Source: Flavobacterium panacagri | GTDB taxonomy: Bacteria > Bacteroidota > Bacteroidia > Flavobacteriales > Flavobacteriaceae | DNA: 64,000 nucleotides | Assembly: GCF_030378165.1 (NCBI RefSeq) | Contig: NZ_CP119766.1 | Location: forward strand, 4,650,001-4,714,000 | Direction: 5' to 3' | In this document: positions 8,477 to 18,380 of the stretch, piece by piece | Position numbering within the stretch: position 1 is the first letter of the stretch | Layout of the letters: every line of letters begins with the position of its first letter | Made by a program: the position numbers and the translations under genes | The notes under the pieces: generated by a model | Told to the model about the DNA's origin: nothing | Seen by the model: only the letters and a program-made list of their open reading frames with translations | Databases searched by the model: none

Positions 8477-10081
8477 TTATTTTGTGTCCCACCAAAGTCT
8501 AGTTCCGCCTGTGTCTGGGCCTCCTAATTTTACAATTCCATCTTCAACAGCAGCTCTGTTTGCAGAATATTCGTTTGTAACATAGATAACTCTTTTCATC
8601 AAACTTTTCCCAACTCCTGCATCATTATTCTCTGTGTTAAGCGGCTGATAAATAATTTTAGCATCCGTTCTTCTTAAGTCAGCATAAGCCTCCCAAGATT
8701 CAGGGAAAATAGCTAAATATTTTTGAACAGCAATTTGTGTACGCTGATCAGCAGTAGAAGCTGACCAAGCTACTGGTAATTTCACAGGAATACTTTCTGT
8801 TACTAAACCAGGACGCATCGTATTCACATTTGGAGCAGTCGGTAATGAAGTTCCTGCAATATAACTATTAACCGCAGCAGCATCTGTAATTCCCCATTGC
8901 GCCATAGACAATCTAATACCTTGCTCGTATAAAGATTGAGCGCTTCCACCCATATTCCATCCGTTTAAAGCACCTTCAGCTCTTGAGAAATAATTTTCTG
9001 AAGCCATGAAGATTTCGATGTTTTTAGTGTTGCTTAAAGGAGCTGAACCTGGTTCTGGTCCTAATCCTAAAATATCATCATTAAACGAAGAGAAATACTC
9101 ATTATCTTGATCACTAAAATATCCTCTTAAATAGCCAGTAGGTCTTCCAATATAGTTACCACCTATTCCTGGCGAAAACCATTTCTGTAACCTTGGATCA
9201 CTATATCCTAGTAAAAGACTTTCCATAGAAGCTGTCATTTTGTAACCCCATGCGTTTGCAACAATATTAAAGTTGTTTGGTGCGGCAGCATTTACTTGGA
9301 AAAAGGCACTTTGATCATTAGTCTGCATAACTCCTGCAGCAACAGCTGCTTCTGCTTGAGTTTTTGCTTTTGCTGGTTCAACATCAGAAATCCTTAATGC
9401 TAAACGCAATCTTAAACTGTTACCAAAAATTCTCCATTTCTCAACACTTCCTTGGTAAACTCTGTCACTTGTTTGTAGTGGCCCAACTGTACTTGTAGAA
9501 GCAGAACCTAAAACTGTATTTGCTTCATCCAACAATTTAAAAAAGTCTTCATAGATAGATTCAACGCTATCATAAGGAACACTTCCTAAATTATTCCCTG
9601 CTTGAGAATAAGGAATTGGTCCATATAAATCTACCATTTGATTATACATAAATACCTTCCAGATTTTTAGAACTGCAGTAGTTTCAGCATTTCCATCGGC
9701 AGCTTTAAAAGCATTATTTAAACTTGGAACAGCGTAAGTATAAAACCTTGACCACCCTCTTGCTTCATATCCACCAAAACTATTTCTTTCCGTACCAAAA
9801 TTTGATGATAGATATTGGATAAAAGTAGAAGATAAAATACCAGTTGCGATACCCCAAGTTCCTTGATCATCTGCCCATCCAGTAGTATCAGCAGCTCCGT
9901 TATGAATACCAGCATACAGAGCATATGCAAATGCTGGGCCAGCCATTGAAGCATCTAACTGATCCTCTGTCAGCGAATTAGGATCTTTATTTATTTCATC
10001 AAAGTCGCCCGTACAGCTTGATAAAATAGAACCTGCTAATAAAGCAACTCCTAATGTTTTTATTTTAAAACTATATTTCAT
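8477..10081 (-). CDS. SusD/RagB-family surface glycan-binding lipoprotein
   Basis: A 534-residue lipoprotein with the lipobox ending ILSSC (Cys23) and then TGDFDEINKDPN, an acidic stretch that fits the flavobacterial surface-export signal. Sequence style matches the SusD-like_2 branch: TPR-type helices, LYGPIPYSQAG, LRLRLALRISD and WEAYADLRRTD near the C-terminus. SusD proteins cap the SusC channel and deliver oligosaccharide. It is translated 16 bp after SusC. In this locus the ligand is predicted to be an N-glycan or glycopeptide. Confidence 0.92.
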   Translation of the reverse strand: MKYSFKIKTLGVALLAGSILSSCTGDFDEINKDPNSLTEDQLDASMAGPAFAYALYAGIHNGAADTTGWADDQGTWGIATGILSSTFIQYLSSNFGTERNSFGGYEARGWSRFYTYAVPSLNNAFKAADGNAETTAVLKIWKVFMYNQMVDLYGPIPYSQAGNNLGSVPYDSVESIYEDFFKLLDEANTVLGSASTSTVGPLQTSDRVYQGSVEKWRIFGNSLRLRLALRISDVEPAKAKTQAEAAVAAGVMQTNDQSAFFQVNAAAPNNFNIVANAWGYKMTASMESLLLGYSDPRLQKWFSPGIGGNYIGRPTGYLRGYFSDQDNEYFSSFNDDILGLGPEPGSAPLSNTKNIEIFMASENYFSRAEGALNGWNMGGSAQSLYEQGIRLSMAQWGITDAAAVNSYIAGTSLPTAPNVNTMRPGLVTESIPVKLPVAWSASTADQRTQIAVQKYLAIFPESWEAYADLRRTDAKIIYQPLNTENNDAGVGKSLMKRVIYVTNEYSANRAAVEDGIVKLGGPDTGGTRLWWDTK

Positions 10082-10097
10082 GATATATTTTTTTTAA

Positions 10098-13000
10098 TTA
10101 AAATCCAAATTTAACATTTAGTCCATATTCTCTTGTTGTTGGAATATTGAAAGACTCAACACCTTGCAAGTTTCCTGTACCAGCTCCATTTTCCGGATCA
10201 AAATGTTTAGCTTCATTTAAGAAGAAGAATAAATTTCTTCCTACTAATGAGAAATCGATGCTTTTAAAACCTGAATCTCCTAAAAGACGTTTTGGTAATG
10301 AATATCCAAAAACAGCTTCTCTTAATCTAATGTTTGTAGCGTCATAAATAAAAGGCTCTGCTAAAGGATCTCTTTGTCCAATTGATACCCAATATTCCTC
10401 AGCTGTAACACTTGTTGTATTTGGAGTGTAAGTTCCGTTACCGTTATCTACTACACCAGGGACAACAAATCCATCTCTTCCAGCAAGCGTAATATCACTT
10501 ACCCCTAAACCTGCCATTCTAGCTTGCGTATAAGAAACAACTTCACCACCAATTCTAAAATCAACAAGGAAACTTAAAGAGAAATCTTTGTATTTGAAAC
10601 TATTTCTGAAACCTGCTGTCCAGTCTGGATTAAAGTTACCCGCCCTAACATCAAATGAGTTTGTTGCTACTGGTAAACCTGCATCATTTACGATAACATT
10701 TCCGTTTGGATCTCTTTTGAAACCTTTCACATATAAGTCTCCGTATTCACCTCCTAATACTACTTTACTTCTAACCAATCTTCCATCACCTAAAACTAAC
10801 TCGTCTCTTCCTTCATAGATAGAAACTACTTTAGATTTGTAAGTTGCAAAGTTTGTTGTAACATCCCATGTAAAGTTGTTTGTTTGAATTGGAGTTGCTG
10901 TAAGCACCGCTTCAAAACCTTTATTTTGGATTTCTCCACCATTAACGATCGCTCTTGATTTTGAAGAAGATTCTGGTGTGTTGATATAAAATATCTGATC
11001 TTTTGTATTCGTTTCGAAATAAGTAACATCTAATCCTAAACGATTGTTGAAAAATCTAACATCAGCACCAAATTCAACTGAACTTGACATCTCTGGTCTT
11101 AAATTTGGATTTCCAGCTGTTGATTGTGGAAATAAAATACCACCATTTGCTCCAACATATGTTAATCTTGAACTAGTTTGGTAAGGATCTGTATCGTTAC
11201 CCACTTTTGCATAAGACGCTCTTAATTTAAGAAAACTAATCGTTTCAGGCAAATCAACCATATCAGAGATAACTCCAGATAAACCTACAGAAGGATAAAA
11301 GAATGATCTATTATTTGCTGGTAAAGCAGATGACCAGTCGTTTCTAGCAGTTAAGTCTAAGAATAAATAATTTCTAAACCCAATTTGAGAAAAACCATAA
11401 ACAGAATTGATTTCTTTATCAAAATTCGATGTAGTTGTAGTTGGATCAGGTACATTTCTCATTGTGAAATAATTTCTTTTACCTAAACCTCCACCTGCAT
11501 TTAATGAAGAATTATTTTGTTTCAAAATGTTAGCTCCTGCATTAATTCCTACAGAAAAATCTCCAAACTTCTCATTGTATGAAAGTAAAGCATCTGTATT
11601 GAATTCTGTCGCAGTTTCATAAAATTCGCTATAACTACCTACGTTTTTGTTAAACTCTTCAGTAGCGTATCTTTTTGTAACAATTTTATTTGTAGTCTGA
11701 TCTAAACCAGCTCTAACTTGTAAGCTTAAAGTACTCGTAAAATCATATTTAAGAGAGGCAAGACCTATAAATCTATTTCTTTTATCCTTACGATCATTAT
11801 CACGTAATGCAGTCCAGAACGGATTTCCTCCAGGAGTTCCCGAACGATCTACAAAATAATTTTTCTGTAATTCACCTGCAGCATCTACATATTCAAAATC
11901 TTTGTAGTCATCATATTTAATACTACGAGGCAATAAGTAAGCAGAAGTACCAACAGACTCTTCTCCTGTTTTTATTAGATTATCAATTTCCTGAACGATG
12001 TAGTTTGTTTTTGCATCTAATGTAAATTTATCTGAAAGCTTACTTGTAAATCTTAAATTAAGATTGTGTCTGTCCAATTGATTTCCTCCAACAATACCTT
12101 CAGCACGTGTGTTAGTATAGGAGAAATAACCTTGTGCTTTTTCGTTTCCAGATGTAATCGATAATGTATTGGCTAAGTTATAACCTGTTTTGTAGAAATC
12201 CTGCACGTTGTTTGGCTGAGCTGTGTAAGATGTAGTAGCAGATCCTGTATAATTAGGGTTACGAACAAGCTGCCATGCTGGAACTTGTCTTCCATCAAAT
12301 CTTGGTCCCCAGCTTGAAGCTGAAGAAGAAATGTAGTTTCCTCCATCTCCTTGTCCATATTCATTTTGGAAATTTATTAAGTTGTACGCAGAAGAAGCCA
12401 TAAAGTTTGATGACAATGTTACCGAAGTTTTTCCTGCTTTACCAGATTTAGTAGTAATAACGATAACACCGTTACTTGCTCTAGTACCATAAAGTGCCGC
12501 CGCAGATGGTCCTTTTAAAACAGTCATAGAAGCAATGTCTTCAGGGTTGATGTTCGAAATACCATCTGGCTGTGTAATACCACCAGTATCAACATTTTGA
12601 TTATCAGCACCTGTACCATTACTAATTGGCACACCATCCACTACATATAATGGCTGGTTGTTACCTGTAAGAGATCTGTTACCTCTTAAAGTAATTCTAG
12701 AAGAAGAACCAACACCATTTGAAGTAGTAGAGAAGTTAAGACCTGCAACTTTACCAGAAAGTGAGTTGGCAACGTTTAATGATCTTGCTTCAGAAATTTC
12801 ATCTACTGCGATGTTTTGTGCAGAATAAGTAATGGCTTTTTTCTCTCTCTTAATACCAAGAGCTGTTACCACAACTTCTCCTAACTGGTGCGTGTCTGCA
12901 CCTAAAGCTACATTAATAGTAGTTTGAGTTCCTACTGCAACTTCTTTTGTAGCAGACCCTACATAAGTAATTACTAAAACTGATGATTGATTTGGAACAC

Positions 13001-13190
13001 TAATGCTGTATTTTCCATCAAAATCTGATGAAGCACTTGTTTTAGTTCCTTTAACAATAATATTTGCCCCAGGAATCGGAATTCCACTAGTAGCATCTGT
13101 TATCGTTCCTTTTACTGTGGTCTGTGCTTCTAGGCTTTGGAACCCAAAAAGGCATATGACGAACAGTAATTTTAGTACGTTTTTAATCAT
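10098..13190 (-). CDS. SusC/RagA-family TonB-linked outer membrane transporter
   Basis: A 1030-residue SusC-type transporter: signal peptide ending LEAQ, a carboxypeptidase-D-like beta-sandwich (residues 24-100, GTITDATSGIPIPGANIIVKG), the TonB box/plug start (EVVVTALGIKREKKAITYS), the plug with QPLYVVDGVPI and AALYGTRASNGVIVITTKSG, and a 22-strand barrel ending in phenylalanine. It has no STN domain, so it does not signal to an anti-sigma factor, in contrast to the second SusC in the window. It is first in its operon and has a promoter with the GTCG module shared by other genes of this locus. Confidence 0.95.
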   Translation of the reverse strand: MIKNVLKLLFVICLFGFQSLEAQTTVKGTITDATSGIPIPGANIIVKGTKTSASSDFDGKYSISVPNQSSVLVITYVGSATKEVAVGTQTTINVALGADTHQLGEVVVTALGIKREKKAITYSAQNIAVDEISEARSLNVANSLSGKVAGLNFSTTSNGVGSSSRITLRGNRSLTGNNQPLYVVDGVPISNGTGADNQNVDTGGITQPDGISNINPEDIASMTVLKGPSAAALYGTRASNGVIVITTKSGKAGKTSVTLSSNFMASSAYNLINFQNEYGQGDGGNYISSSASSWGPRFDGRQVPAWQLVRNPNYTGSATTSYTAQPNNVQDFYKTGYNLANTLSITSGNEKAQGYFSYTNTRAEGIVGGNQLDRHNLNLRFTSKLSDKFTLDAKTNYIVQEIDNLIKTGEESVGTSAYLLPRSIKYDDYKDFEYVDAAGELQKNYFVDRSGTPGGNPFWTALRDNDRKDKRNRFIGLASLKYDFTSTLSLQVRAGLDQTTNKIVTKRYATEEFNKNVGSYSEFYETATEFNTDALLSYNEKFGDFSVGINAGANILKQNNSSLNAGGGLGKRNYFTMRNVPDPTTTTSNFDKEINSVYGFSQIGFRNYLFLDLTARNDWSSALPANNRSFFYPSVGLSGVISDMVDLPETISFLKLRASYAKVGNDTDPYQTSSRLTYVGANGGILFPQSTAGNPNLRPEMSSSVEFGADVRFFNNRLGLDVTYFETNTKDQIFYINTPESSSKSRAIVNGGEIQNKGFEAVLTATPIQTNNFTWDVTTNFATYKSKVVSIYEGRDELVLGDGRLVRSKVVLGGEYGDLYVKGFKRDPNGNVIVNDAGLPVATNSFDVRAGNFNPDWTAGFRNSFKYKDFSLSFLVDFRIGGEVVSYTQARMAGLGVSDITLAGRDGFVVPGVVDNGNGTYTPNTTSVTAEEYWVSIGQRDPLAEPFIYDATNIRLREAVFGYSLPKRLLGDSGFKSIDFSLVGRNLFFFLNEAKHFDPENGAGTGNLQGVESFNIPTTREYGLNVKFGF

Positions 13191-13221
13191 ATTAGTTGTT
13201 TTTTTAGAGTTAATAACATGT

Positions 13222-13270
13222 TAAATTTAGGAATACGTTTTGTTAACAATACATAATTTCGACAAATGAC
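13222..13270 (-). promoter_or_regulatory. susC promoter with GTCG operator module
   Basis: Read on the minus strand, GTCATTTGTCGAAATT has its GTCG core at 13260-13263. After 30 bp comes TAAATTTA (13222-13229), a TAnnTTTR-like -7 box 32 bp from the start codon. The same arrangement is found before GH35, the second GH92, the NagB fusion and the second GH29. The promoter and operator roles are inferred from this recurrence. Confidence 0.55.
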
Positions 13271-13313
13271 CATTTTACAAAGGTGTTGGTGAAAGTTTGC
13301 CTGAAAATTGAAA

Positions 13314-13325
13314 GAAAACGTTTTC
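13314..13325. promoter_or_regulatory. 12-bp palindrome GAAAACGTTTTC upstream of susC
   Basis: A perfect palindrome centred on CG lies about 125 bp upstream of the SusC start and upstream of its promoter. It resembles LacI-family operators in symmetry and length. No LacI gene is in the window, so the factor is unknown. Confidence 0.35.
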
Positions 13326-13352
13326 ATTTGTAATCCAACTCTTCCTTATTTT

Positions 13353-13392
13353 AAAGGCCAAAACTCTATTTATCTCATAGATTTTGGCCTTT
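13353..13392. terminator. Hairpin downstream of the GH3 gene
   Basis: AAAGGCCAAAA (13353-13363) pairs with TTTTGGCCTTT (13382-13392). The stem is followed by a strong T run on the plus strand but only by a short T run on the minus strand, where the GH3 gene ends. It probably closes the GH3-GH35 transcript. Confidence 0.55.
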
Positions 13393-13452
13393 TTTAGAAT
13401 ATTCATTTTTTTAGTAAAGAAACGCCTAAATATTAGCTGCGTTTTATCGATT

Positions 13453-16098
13453 TTAGTTCAAAACCTTGAATTTAGTTTTAAGTAAATCGGTCGAATTTCC
13501 GCCCACCATAACTTCGAAATCTCCAGGCTCTACAACGCGCTTCATTTCTCTGTTCCAAAGAGATAGCTCTTCTGGTGTAAGTGTAAATTCAACATTTTTT
13601 ATTTCTCCTTTTTTAATATTTAATCTTTCGAATCCTTTTAACGTTTTTTCAGGTGTAGTGGTGCTGCTGTAAACGTCATTAATATACAATTGCACTACTT
13701 CATCTCCATCTCTGTCTCCAACGTTTTTAACATCAACAGAAACTTTTACTTCTCCGTTTGGCTTAATTTCAGTAGTATTCAGTTTTAAATTAGAATATTC
13801 AAACTTCGTATAGCTTAATCCATAACCGAAAGAATATAACGGATGCTCGCTTTCTGCTACATATTTATGGATCGCAGATGGTTTTTGGTTATAATATATA
13901 GGTAGTTGTCCTACTGACTTTGGTACTGTAATTGGCAATCTTCCTCCTGGATTGTAATCTCCAAATAAAACATCAGCAACTGCTCTACCTCCTAATTCAC
14001 CTGGGAACCATCCTTCTAAAACGGCAGGAATGTTTTCAGCAATCCAGTTTGTAGAAAGCGGACGACCATTTAATAACACACAAACTACTGGAGTTCCTGT
14101 TTTGTGAATCTCTTCAATTAATTGCTGCTGAATTCCGAATAAGTCTAAAGAAGCTACATCTCTGTTTTCTTCAACTAATTCATTAGATTCTCCTAAAACT
14201 ACAATCGCAACATCTGCTTTTTTAGCTGCTTCGATTGCTGGTTGTAAGTTTACTTTTTCTAAATTCCAACGGAAATGAGCTCTGGCTCCCCAGCCTCCTT
14301 CCCACATTTCAATGCGGACTTTGTATTTTTTTCCTTTTTCGATGTTTTTTGGAACCGTCACCATGCTTGTTGCTCCTTTTGTCCAGTTGTCGATTACCAA
14401 TTGATCATCGATATACATTCTAATTCCGTCATCAGAACTTAAACCTAACCAACCGTCTAATGCTTGATCTGATTTTAAGAATCCGGTCCATCTGATAGAA
14501 AAATCATCTACATTAACACCATCTCCAGGAGCCCAAGGCCAGTCAAACTCTAACTGACTGTCGATACGAGTCAATGCTGGAGTTCCTTCTAGATTTCTGT
14601 TGTTGAAATATTCTCCTTTTAATCCGTTTTGAGATTCGTCTGGAGTAAATAAATATTTAGATGGAATAATCTGTCCTTTTACGATTAACGGAACACCTTC
14701 TTCATAAACTACATTAGCCGTTTTTCCAACCAATTCTTTAACTCCCTCGTAAACCGTCATTCCAACGCTGTTTTTCGGAGCATAACCTCCCAATCTTGAA
14801 GCATTTGCATTTGGCCCGATAACCGCAATATTTTTCAAGCTTTTGCTTAAAGGCAAAGTATTGTTTTCATTTTTCAATAAAACCATAGATTTCTGAGCCG
14901 CTTCTAAAGCAACTTTCTGGTTTTCTGGTGTATGAAAACGTTCTTTAATCAGATTTTTTTCTGTGTATGGATTTTCAAATAATCCTAATAAGAATTTCAA
15001 ACGTAAAACTCCTCCCGCCGCACGGTCGATATTTTCTGTTGTCAATTTCTTTTCATTTACCAATTCAATAATGGTGTTCTGCCAAAATTCATTACTAAAA
15101 TCATAAAATTGCATATCAACACCAGAAGAAACCGCTTCTCTAATAGCATCCTTTGGAGAATCAGCCACTTTATGAGTAGTTTGAATATATTTAATAGCTC
15201 CTAAATCTGAAACCACAATTCCTTTAAAGCCCCATTCTTTTCTTAAAACATCTGTCAATAACCAATGATTGGCTGCACAAGGAATTCCGTCTAACTCAGA
15301 ATATGCACACATCGTTCCTAAAGCACCTCCTTTTCTAAATGCTTTTTCGAAAGATGGCAAATGGTCTTCTCTAGCAGAACGTTCTCCAACCAAAATAGGA
15401 GAAGAATTTCCTCCCGCTTGTGGAATACCGTGAACTGCGAAGTGTTTTGGTTCTGCAATAATAGAACGATCCGATTTTAAATCATCTCCCTGCAATCCTT
15501 TAATGAAAGCCAAACCTATTTCGCTGTTCAAGAAAGCATCTTCGCCAAATGTTTCAGCAACACGTCCCCATCTTGGTTCGCGTCCTAAATCTAAGTTTGG
15601 CCCAAAACCAAAATGAACACCATGTGCTCTAGCTTCCATACCAATAACTTTTCCAACTTTGTCCATCGTCGCAACATCCCAAGTTGCTCCAAGACCAATA
15701 TTCATTGGGAAAGCGGTACTTCCTTCGTCTAAATATCCGTGAAGCATTTCACACATAATCAGCGCCGGAATTCCCCAACGGTTTCCTTTGATTACATTGG
15801 TTTGTAAATCATTGATCATTTTCGCCGAACGCGGATAAAGGTCATGAATCGCTCCTATTCCTAATTTTCCAATTTTTTCTGCCGATTTAGATTTTGCAAA
15901 ATCTTCTTTATCTTTAAAAAAATCTCCTCTGTACATATCCATCTGACGCACTTTTTCTTCAAGCGTCATACGGCTTAACAAATCTTGAACCCTTTCTTCT
16001 ACTGGTAACTTGGCATCCTGATAGGGATACTTTTTCTGGGCATTGGTTTGGTTTAAAAAACCAACAGCCATTACAAAAATAATGGCCGTTTTTCTCAT
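13453..16098 (-). CDS. GH3 beta-glycosidase with PA14 domain
   Basis: The ATG at 16098 begins a signal peptide (MRKTAIIF...TNAQ); a start five codons earlier is possible. The order is a GH3 TIM barrel with GREPRWGRVAETFGED and KHFAVHG, and the nucleophile Asp in KGIVVSDLGAI (about residue 298). Next come the alpha/beta sandwich, a PA14 insertion (residues about 480-620, GLKGEYFNN...SSDDGIRMYIDD) and a C-terminal fibronectin-III-like domain. Periplasmic GH3 enzymes of this build are beta-glucosidases, xylosidases or related. In this locus a role on beta-linked residues of glycans is likely, but specificity cannot be fixed. It is the last gene of the GH35-GH29-GH92-GH3 run. Confidence 0.9.
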   Translation of the reverse strand: MRKTAIIFVMAVGFLNQTNAQKKYPYQDAKLPVEERVQDLLSRMTLEEKVRQMDMYRGDFFKDKEDFAKSKSAEKIGKLGIGAIHDLYPRSAKMINDLQTNVIKGNRWGIPALIMCEMLHGYLDEGSTAFPMNIGLGATWDVATMDKVGKVIGMEARAHGVHFGFGPNLDLGREPRWGRVAETFGEDAFLNSEIGLAFIKGLQGDDLKSDRSIIAEPKHFAVHGIPQAGGNSSPILVGERSAREDHLPSFEKAFRKGGALGTMCAYSELDGIPCAANHWLLTDVLRKEWGFKGIVVSDLGAIKYIQTTHKVADSPKDAIREAVSSGVDMQFYDFSNEFWQNTIIELVNEKKLTTENIDRAAGGVLRLKFLLGLFENPYTEKNLIKERFHTPENQKVALEAAQKSMVLLKNENNTLPLSKSLKNIAVIGPNANASRLGGYAPKNSVGMTVYEGVKELVGKTANVVYEEGVPLIVKGQIIPSKYLFTPDESQNGLKGEYFNNRNLEGTPALTRIDSQLEFDWPWAPGDGVNVDDFSIRWTGFLKSDQALDGWLGLSSDDGIRMYIDDQLVIDNWTKGATSMVTVPKNIEKGKKYKVRIEMWEGGWGARAHFRWNLEKVNLQPAIEAAKKADVAIVVLGESNELVEENRDVASLDLFGIQQQLIEEIHKTGTPVVCVLLNGRPLSTNWIAENIPAVLEGWFPGELGGRAVADVLFGDYNPGGRLPITVPKSVGQLPIYYNQKPSAIHKYVAESEHPLYSFGYGLSYTKFEYSNLKLNTTEIKPNGEVKVSVDVKNVGDRDGDEVVQLYINDVYSSTTTPEKTLKGFERLNIKKGEIKNVEFTLTPEELSLWNREMKRVVEPGDFEVMVGGNSTDLLKTKFKVLN

Positions 16099-16125
16099 TC
16101 TTAATTGTAACATAGTTGTGTGTGT

Positions 16126-18378
16126 TTAGTTTTGAATCACTTTAAGTTTTGTTCCATTCACAAAATCATCATGCGAAATAAAAAAGCTATTAAGTGATTT
16201 TCCATTTAGCTCAATCGAATTGATTTTTCCATCATTATTGATTTGTCTTTCAATTACAATGCTTTCTTTTTTATAATATCTTGGATCTAATTTTATCGTC
16301 ACTCTATGAAACATTGGTGCTGTAATAGTGTAGATTGGATCTCCCGGCGATATTGGATAAATTCCCATCATCGAATACACTAACCAAGCAGACATTGTTC
16401 CAGTGTCGTCATTTCCTGGTAATCCTTTTGGTTCATTTTTGAAATATTCGTGAACCAATTTTTTTACCATTTCCTGAGCTTTATATTCTTCACCTTTCAC
16501 ATAATTGAATAAATACGGATTAGCAATATCTGGTTCGTTTGCCATATCAAACTGTTTGCTATCAAAGATTTTCTGCAATTGTGCCGAAAATGGTATATCA
16601 CCGCCCATTAATTTCTTTAATCCAATAATGTCGTGCGGAACCATAAAAGCATATTGCCAGGCATTTCCTTCGATAAAACCAACATTTTCTTCAAAATTGG
16701 CTCCTGAATTTGGATCAAATGGCTCGTACCATTTTCCGTCAGGAGTTCTTGGACGAAGCAGATTTAAGTTTTTATCAAATAATTTTCTGTAAGATAAAGA
16801 ACGTTCTTTAAAACGTTTAACATTGTCTTTATCACCGAATTCGTTGGCCATAAGTGAAATCGAATAATCTGAAATATTATATTCCTGAGTCGTCGAAACT
16901 GGCCCTTTATTGTCAGTTGTTAAATATCCTTTTTTGATATAATCTTTCAATCCCGGACGAAGCGGATTATTCTCAATATTATCTGCGCCTTTCAACATCG
17001 CATAATAGGCTTTATTAACATCGTAATCACGAACTCCTCTCATATAAGTATCTGTAATTACAATACTTGCAGGGTCTCCAACCATGGTAAAAGTTTCAGT
17101 CGAATTCAATTCCCATTTTGGTAACCAGCCGTTTTCATCGAACATATCCAACATACTTTTTACCATATCCGATTGCTGTTTTGGATAAACCAAAGACATT
17201 AACGGATGGACATTTCTATACGTGTCCCACAAAGAAAATACGGTATAACGAGTATCTTTGGTTTTAGCAATTTTACTTCTTTTAATTACTGGATATTCTC
17301 CGTTAATATCATTTAAAGTATTTGGGTGAATTAAAGTATGATACAAAGCCGTGTAGAAAATCGTATTGTCATCTTTTGAACCACCTTCAACCAAAATTTT
17401 AGACAATTCTTCGTTCCATTCGTTGTAGGTTTCTTTGTAAATGGCATCAAAAGTTCTGTTACCCACTTCTTTTGCTAAGTTTTCACGGGCATTTTCAATA
17501 CTTACGTACGAAATTCCGATCTTCACTTCAACCGTTTCTTGTTTATCGAATTTATAGGTAAAATAACTTCCAATACTATCCCCTACAACGGTTTTTATTG
17601 TATTATCCATCATTCTGGCTTTTCCGTTGTAGCCCATCCATTGTGCTTCTACACCATTATATTTAGGAGTTTTTTTCCAAACTCCGAATTTATCGGCAGG
17701 TTTAGAAAATTGAGCCACAAAATAAACCGGATAAGCATCTTCTGGACTGTTGTAACAAAATGAACCAACTGAACGCATTCCTTCAATTTCTGTAGAAGAA
17801 ACGACTTTTACCATTGCACCTTCTTCGTTTGTTAAACCTAAACCAAGATTTAGTAAAATATTAGATTGCCCTTTCGGGAAAGTGAATCTGCTAATCCCAA
17901 CTCGTTTTGAAGCTGTAAATTCGCCTTTCACTTTGTACTTATCGATGTTTACGCTATAATAAGCAGCTTTCGCCACTTCATTAGAATAAGTCGAACCGTA
18001 TTTTAAGTGATCGATTTCTACTGCTCCAGTGGTTGGCATCAATAAAATAACACCTAATTCCGGACAGCCAACTCCGCTTAAATTCACCTGACTAAAACCT
18101 GTCAAAAAAGTATTTTCATTCACATACGGATTCGAAAGCCACTGACTGTCTTTTTCCATAGGCGTATTTTTTACTCCAGCCACATTAAACGGACTGATAC
18201 TTGCCATTCCGCGTGGAGCAATTGGACCCGGATATGCCGCGCCATAATTGGAAGTCCCAATAAACGGATTGACGAAATCGGCAGGTTCCTGCGCAAAAAT
18301 CGTAATGCTAAAAAACAGCATGTATAGAATACATGCTGTTTTCATTTTATTTTTAATATTTAAAACCATAGGCTTCAT
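16126..18378 (-). CDS. GH92 alpha-mannosidase (signal-peptide form)
   Basis: The start at 18378 is two bases past the stop of the GH29 gene, suggesting coupling; the ATG at 18345 would also leave a full signal peptide (MKTACILYMLFF...FAQ). GH92 hallmarks are FVNPFIGTSNYGAAYPGPIAPRG near the N-terminus, FSLWDTYRNVHPL, GNAWQYAFMVPHD and the catalytic-site segment GLPGNDDTGTMSAWLVYSMMG. These enzymes are calcium-dependent inverting exo-alpha-mannosidases acting on N-glycans and yeast mannan. The second GH92 (31106-33343) has GNEDCGQMSAW at the equivalent place, so the two probably differ in linkage preference. Location is periplasmic. Confidence 0.93.
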   Translation of the reverse strand: MKPMVLNIKNKMKTACILYMLFFSITIFAQEPADFVNPFIGTSNYGAAYPGPIAPRGMASISPFNVAGVKNTPMEKDSQWLSNPYVNENTFLTGFSQVNLSGVGCPELGVILLMPTTGAVEIDHLKYGSTYSNEVAKAAYYSVNIDKYKVKGEFTASKRVGISRFTFPKGQSNILLNLGLGLTNEEGAMVKVVSSTEIEGMRSVGSFCYNSPEDAYPVYFVAQFSKPADKFGVWKKTPKYNGVEAQWMGYNGKARMMDNTIKTVVGDSIGSYFTYKFDKQETVEVKIGISYVSIENARENLAKEVGNRTFDAIYKETYNEWNEELSKILVEGGSKDDNTIFYTALYHTLIHPNTLNDINGEYPVIKRSKIAKTKDTRYTVFSLWDTYRNVHPLMSLVYPKQQSDMVKSMLDMFDENGWLPKWELNSTETFTMVGDPASIVITDTYMRGVRDYDVNKAYYAMLKGADNIENNPLRPGLKDYIKKGYLTTDNKGPVSTTQEYNISDYSISLMANEFGDKDNVKRFKERSLSYRKLFDKNLNLLRPRTPDGKWYEPFDPNSGANFEENVGFIEGNAWQYAFMVPHDIIGLKKLMGGDIPFSAQLQKIFDSKQFDMANEPDIANPYLFNYVKGEEYKAQEMVKKLVHEYFKNEPKGLPGNDDTGTMSAWLVYSMMGIYPISPGDPIYTITAPMFHRVTIKLDPRYYKKESIVIERQINNDGKINSIELNGKSLNSFFISHDDFVNGTKLKVIQN

Positions 18379-18380
18379 TT

